NCBI GenBank assembly: GCA_938021675.1
Contig: CALIFY010000005.1
Coordinates: forward strand, 86,474-150,473
From: an uncultured Acidimicrobiales bacterium
Lineage (GTDB): Bacteria; Actinomycetota; Acidimicrobiia; Acidimicrobiales; SZUA-35
Length of the DNA stretch: 64,000 nt
Direction: 5' to 3'
Shown here: piece by piece, positions 60,995 to 64,000 of the stretch
Numbering within the stretch: position 1 is the first letter of the stretch
How the letters are laid out: the number at the start of each line of letters is the position of its first letter
Program-made: the position numbers and the translations under genes
The notes under the pieces: generated by a model
What the model was told of the DNA's origin: nothing
Database searches by the model: none
Seen by the model: only the letters and a program-made list of their open reading frames with translations

Positions 60995-62001
60995 AACCTC
61001 TCCAAGCGGGGGAAGACTCGTCGGACGTTGTCTTCGAACACCTGCTGCTTTGCTGCCGCATCGAGTGCCGAGTTGTCGACGTACACCTTGGTGTCGTCCC
61101 AGTACGTACCGGTGTCGGGGTCGACACCGCGAACGGCGCCCACCATCTCGGAGGCGAAAAGCACATTCTCCGTCGGCACAACGTCGAGCAGCAGGTCGAT
61201 GCCGGGCTGGTGGTACACACATGTGTCAAACCAGACGTGATCCAGGAGGCCGTCGAAGTCCCAACCGTTGTCCTGCGCCATGCCTTTGAACCGTCCCCAG
61301 TGATACGGTACCGCTCCGCCGCCGTGGGGAATAATCCATCGCAGATTGGGGAAGTCGGACATGAACCCCGAGCTCAACGCCTGCATGAACGCCGTGGTGT
61401 CGGCGCCGAGGTAGTGGGAGCCGGTGGTGAAGAAATTGTCGTTGCATGCCGCCGACACGTGGATCATGCCCGGGACGTCGAGCTCGCACATCGCTTCCCA
61501 CAGCGGCCACCAGTATTCGTCCCACAAGGGCGGTCCGCTCCAGTGCCCACCCGATGGATCGGGATTCACGTTGCAGCCGATGAAATCCATTTCCTCGACG
61601 CATCGACGAAGCTCGGCGACCGAGCTGTTGGTACCGACACCGGGAGATTGCGGGAGCTGACAAACCGGGGCGAAATTCTCCGGGTAAAGATCGCATACCC
61701 GCTTGACGAGTTCGTTTTGATGTTGCGACCAGAACAACGATGTGTGTTCGTTGCCGACGTGGTGGGCCATCCATGACGCACGAGGCGAGAAGATGGTCAG
61801 GTCCGCACCGCGTTCTCGTTGCAGGCGAAGCTGGTTGCTCTCGATGCTCTGTCGGATCTCGTCGTCGGAGACCGTCATGACCCCTTTCCCCCCAACGTGG
61901 GCCGGGTCGGCTGCGACGGCGGACTTCTGGGCTTCGCGCCACCGGCCCACTCCCGGAGGGGTCGTCGTGTAGTGACCGTGGCAGTCGATGATGCGGGACA
62001 T
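60991..62001 (-). CDS. ligJ: 4-oxalomesaconate hydratase
   Basis: 336 residues, matching LigJ (about 340). The amidohydrolase metal site shows IDCHGHYTTTPPGV, the middle has FSPRASWMAHHVGNEHTS and NPDPSGGHWSGPPL, and the end has HVWFDTCVYHQPGIDLL and FASEMVGAVRGVDPDTG. It adds water to 4-oxalomesaconate in the protocatechuate 4,5-cleavage and gallate pathways. It overlaps ligK by 4 bases and lies 11 bp from ligC. Confidence 0.93.
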   Translation of the reverse strand: MSRIIDCHGHYTTTPPGVGRWREAQKSAVAADPAHVGGKGVMTVSDDEIRQSIESNQLRLQRERGADLTIFSPRASWMAHHVGNEHTSLFWSQHQNELVKRVCDLYPENFAPVCQLPQSPGVGTNSSVAELRRCVEEMDFIGCNVNPDPSGGHWSGPPLWDEYWWPLWEAMCELDVPGMIHVSAACNDNFFTTGSHYLGADTTAFMQALSSGFMSDFPNLRWIIPHGGGAVPYHWGRFKGMAQDNGWDFDGLLDHVWFDTCVYHQPGIDLLLDVVPTENVLFASEMVGAVRGVDPDTGTYWDDTKVYVDNSALDAAAKQQVFEDNVRRVFPRLERL

Positions 62002-62012
62002 GTGTGGGCCGA

Positions 62013-62957
62013 TCAGCCGTTGAGTTGTCGTTCGAGATTGTGAAGTACCCGGTAGCAACCGAGCACCTGTTGAACCGAACTGTTCGGATCGCGGCCCTCG
62101 CCGATGGCGGCGATGAACTCACGATCTTGCAGTTCGATCCCGTTCATCGACACCGCAACGTCTGACACGTCGACCACCTCATCACGCCCGGTGATCAACT
62201 CGTCGTATCTCGCGAGATACGTGCCGGTGTCGCCGATGTAACGGAAGAACGTGCCGAACGGCCCGTCGTTGTTGAACGACAGTGACAACGTAAGCAACGA
62301 GCCGTTGCTGGTCTTCATCTGGATCGACATGTCCATCGCGATTCCGAGCTCGGGGTGGTGCGGACCCTCCAGAATGTTGGCGGCGACGATGGTGTCGCCG
62401 GTCTGATAGGTGAACAGGTCAACGGTGTGCGCCGCATGATGCCAGAGCAGATGGTCGGTCCATGACCGCGGCTCGCCTTTGGCGTTCGTATTCGTTCGAC
62501 GCCAAAAGTACGTCTGCACATCCATTTGCTGGATGTTGAACTCGCCGGCCCGGATCTTGTTGTGCAGCCATTGATGCGACGGGTTGAAACGCCGGGTGTG
62601 GCCCGCCATTGCCACGAGGCCCGTGCGTTGCTGCGCGGCAACCACCGCTTGAGCATCGGCGAGCGAGTCCGCGAGCGGGATCTCGATCTGGACATGTTTG
62701 CCGGCGTCCAGACATGCGATGGCCTGGGCCGCGTGCAGCTGTGTCGGCGTTGCGAGGATGACCGCGTCGACCTCATCGCGCCGAAGCACTTCGTCGAGGT
62801 CGGTGCACCAGTGGGCAATACCGTGGGCCGCTGCGTAAGCCTCGGTGCGGTCGGCGGTCCGGCCGAACACCGACACCACCTCAGCCTCATCGATGCGGGC
62901 GAGGCCGTCGAGGTGTTTGGTGGCGAATGCGCCAGTTCCACCGAGTGCGATCCTCAT
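62013..62957 (-). CDS. ligC: 4-carboxy-2-hydroxymuconate-6-semialdehyde dehydrogenase
   Basis: 314 residues, Gfo/Idh/MocA family. It matches LigC: MRIALGGTGAFATKHLDGL, ILATPTQLHAAQAIACLDAGKHVQIEIPLADS, GHTRRFNPSHQWLHNKI, WTDHLLWHHAAHTVDLF and MNGIELQDREFIAAIGEGRDPNSS. It oxidises the hemiacetal of the ring-cleavage product to 2-pyrone-4,6-dicarboxylate with NADP+. The start at 62957 fits the known N-terminus; an ATG at 62966 next to GGAGGAG is an alternative. It is the first gene of the minus-strand operon. Confidence 0.92.
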   Translation of the reverse strand: MRIALGGTGAFATKHLDGLARIDEAEVVSVFGRTADRTEAYAAAHGIAHWCTDLDEVLRRDEVDAVILATPTQLHAAQAIACLDAGKHVQIEIPLADSLADAQAVVAAQQRTGLVAMAGHTRRFNPSHQWLHNKIRAGEFNIQQMDVQTYFWRRTNTNAKGEPRSWTDHLLWHHAAHTVDLFTYQTGDTIVAANILEGPHHPELGIAMDMSIQMKTSNGSLLTLSLSFNNDGPFGTFFRYIGDTGTYLARYDELITGRDEVVDVSDVAVSMNGIELQDREFIAAIGEGRDPNSSVQQVLGCYRVLHNLERQLNG

Positions 62958-63024
62958 TGCGTACATTCTCCTCCGGCTCTGCCGCCGTACCGCGATTCCG
63001 GCCGACCCTACTACCGACCCAGGC

Positions 63025-63044
63025 TGTCAACAAGATCGTTGACA
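63025..63044. promoter_or_regulatory. Operator palindrome TGTCAAC-N6-GTTGACA
   Basis: Perfect 7-bp arms with a 6-bp spacer in the promoter between the divergent ligC and galD-like genes. The form resembles operators of GntR-type regulators. No candidate regulator gene is within the window. Confidence 0.6.
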
Positions 63045-63065
63045 ATCTCAGACTACACTCACGAA

Positions 63066-64000
63066 ATGGCCCACGGCGTTCCGAGCATGTTGATGCGAGG
63101 CGGATCCTCGAAGGGCGCGTACTTCCTCGCCTCCGACCTTCCAGATCGACCCACCGAGCGTGACGATCTGCTCCGGCGGATCATGGGTTCGCCTGATCCT
63201 CGTCAGATAGACGGAATCGGGGGCGCACATCCGCTGACATCGAAGGTTGCCGTCGTCCAACCGTGTACCGACGATCGAGCCGATGTGGAGTATCTCTTTC
63301 TTCAGGTCGCCGTAGACACCGACCAGGTGTCCGATCGGCAGAACTGCGGCAACATACTCGCCGGCGTCGGCCCGTTCGCCTACGAACGAAGGCTTTGCGA
63401 CGCCACGGTGAACGAGGCCACCTGCTCGATTCGGATCTTGATGCGAAACTCCGACACCGTTGCCACCGCTCGCTTTTCGGTGGCTGACGGTACTCCGGTG
63501 TACGAGGGCGAGACCGCCATCTCCGGTGTCCCTCACACCGCCGCAGCGATCCATCTCGACTTCGAAGACCTCGACGGCGGCAGTTGTGGAGCGATGCTGC
63601 CAACCGGCAACGCGGTCGACATCGTCAACGGCATCGAATGCACGCTGATCGACAACGGCATGCCGGTCGTTGTTCTGAGGGCCGACGCCCTTGACGTCAC
63701 CGGCGCCGAGACTCCGGCGGAACTCGAAGCCGACGAGAGTTTGCGCTCCGCGCTCGAATCCATACGGTTGGCTGCAGGCCCGATGATGAAACTCGGTGAC
63801 GTCTCGGACACAACCGTACCGAAGATGACGTTGGTGTCGGCACCCACGAACGGCGGCCACCTATCGACGCGCACCTTCATTCCCCATCGCTGCCACGAAG
63901 CCATCGGCGTACTCGGCGCCGTGTCGACGGCAACCGCTGTTCTGTTGCCCGTCGGTCCGGCCAACGACCTGTCGGTACCGTCCACCGATGAGAACGTACG
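63066..64000 (+). CDS. galD: 4-oxalomesaconate tautomerase (PrpF/GalD family), cut by the right edge
   Basis: 311 complete codons are present; the family is usually about 360-390 residues, so only the C-terminus is missing. Landmarks are VPSMLMRGGSSKGAYFLASDLP, RQIDGIGGAHPLTSKVAVV, and the catalytic Cys in RQNCGNILAGVGPFA, with a second Cys in CGAMLPTGNAVD. PrpF-fold enzymes shift a double bond; GalD makes the enol form of 4-oxalomesaconate for LigJ. Context with ligC, ligJ and ligK strongly favours this over PrpF of propionate metabolism. Confidence 0.88.
   Translation, partial: MAHGVPSMLMRGGSSKGAYFLASDLPDRPTERDDLLRRIMGSPDPRQIDGIGGAHPLTSKVAVVQPCTDDRADVEYLFLQVAVDTDQVSDRQNCGNILAGVGPFAYERRLCDATVNEATCSIRILMRNSDTVATARFSVADGTPVYEGETAISGVPHTAAAIHLDFEDLDGGSCGAMLPTGNAVDIVNGIECTLIDNGMPVVVLRADALDVTGAETPAELEADESLRSALESIRLAAGPMMKLGDVSDTTVPKMTLVSAPTNGGHLSTRTFIPHRCHEAIGVLGAVSTATAVLLPVGPANDLSVPSTDENV

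Noticed and set aside
1..64000. CRISPR arrays, tRNA and rRNA genes
   Set aside because: No regularly spaced direct repeats of CRISPR type and no tRNA or rRNA signature could be recognised by eye; a dedicated tRNA search was not possible.

Overview
The window is high-GC DNA with actinobacterial traits. These are a giant secreted protein ending in an LAFTG sortase-E-type motif, TANNNT-type -10 elements with apparently leaderless starts, an IdeR/DtxR-like iron box, and frequent GTG/TTG starts with ATGA overlaps. I infer an actinobacterium, probably an uncultured, Ilumatobacter-like member of Acidimicrobiia. No rRNA or tRNA gene was seen, so the lineage is an inference.

Layout. 1-4616: a catabolic cluster of a flavoprotein (cut by the left edge), SDR, cupin and cyclase-family hydrolase on the minus strand, divergent from a second SDR and an IclR regulator, with a palindrome in the shared promoter. 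4816-5655: an ArsR-SRPBCC pair. 5890-15003: a 3037-residue acidic wall-anchored surface protein with eleven DUF11-like blocks. 15024-19726: a uracil-DNA-glycosylase-like protein, a gamma-glutamylcyclotransferase-like protein and a heterodimeric ABC exporter. 19807-21233: a 1.4-kb non-autonomous Tn3-family element with 38/39-bp inverted ends and a CAGAC target duplication, carrying an antitoxin-toxin pair. 21290-24141: a BON-OmpA protein, an FHA/EccC-like protein and a CDF transporter. 24196-27255: SoxR with a textbook SoxR promoter (19-bp spacer) driving an SDR, a QueA-like and a DinB-like gene.

27407-41226 is the most interesting block. It encodes a meta-cleavage pathway: two catechol 2,3-dioxygenases, 4-oxalocrotonate tautomerase, decarboxylase, hydratase, aldolase and acylating acetaldehyde dehydrogenase. 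Embedded in it are a two-subunit phenylphosphate-synthase-like pair (split PEP-synthase modules), a Rieske oxygenase and a histidine phosphatase, with two HAD phosphatase-like proteins nearby. A shared 15-bp palindrome ties the IclR gene, the dioxygenase operon and one HAD gene together. This suggests an aerobic aromatic pathway that first phosphorylates the substrate and then oxygenates it.

41397-54508 is mixed: AKR/MerR, a sulfotransferase-like protein, a decayed IS30 transposase, a VOC protein behind an iron box, a second heterodimeric ABC exporter, a patatin, a DUF427/DUF4405/small membrane protein operon, an AraC regulator and a metallo-beta-lactamase lipoprotein. 54697-60278 holds a siderophore-interacting protein, a SnoaL-like protein and two Fe-S fusion enzymes: double CDGSH + glutamate-synthase FMN domain, and Rieske + ThDP enzyme. 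60317-64000 holds the lower protocatechuate 4,5-cleavage pathway (LigK, LigJ, LigC, and a divergent GalD-like tautomerase cut by the right edge) around a TGTCAAC-N6-GTTGACA palindrome.
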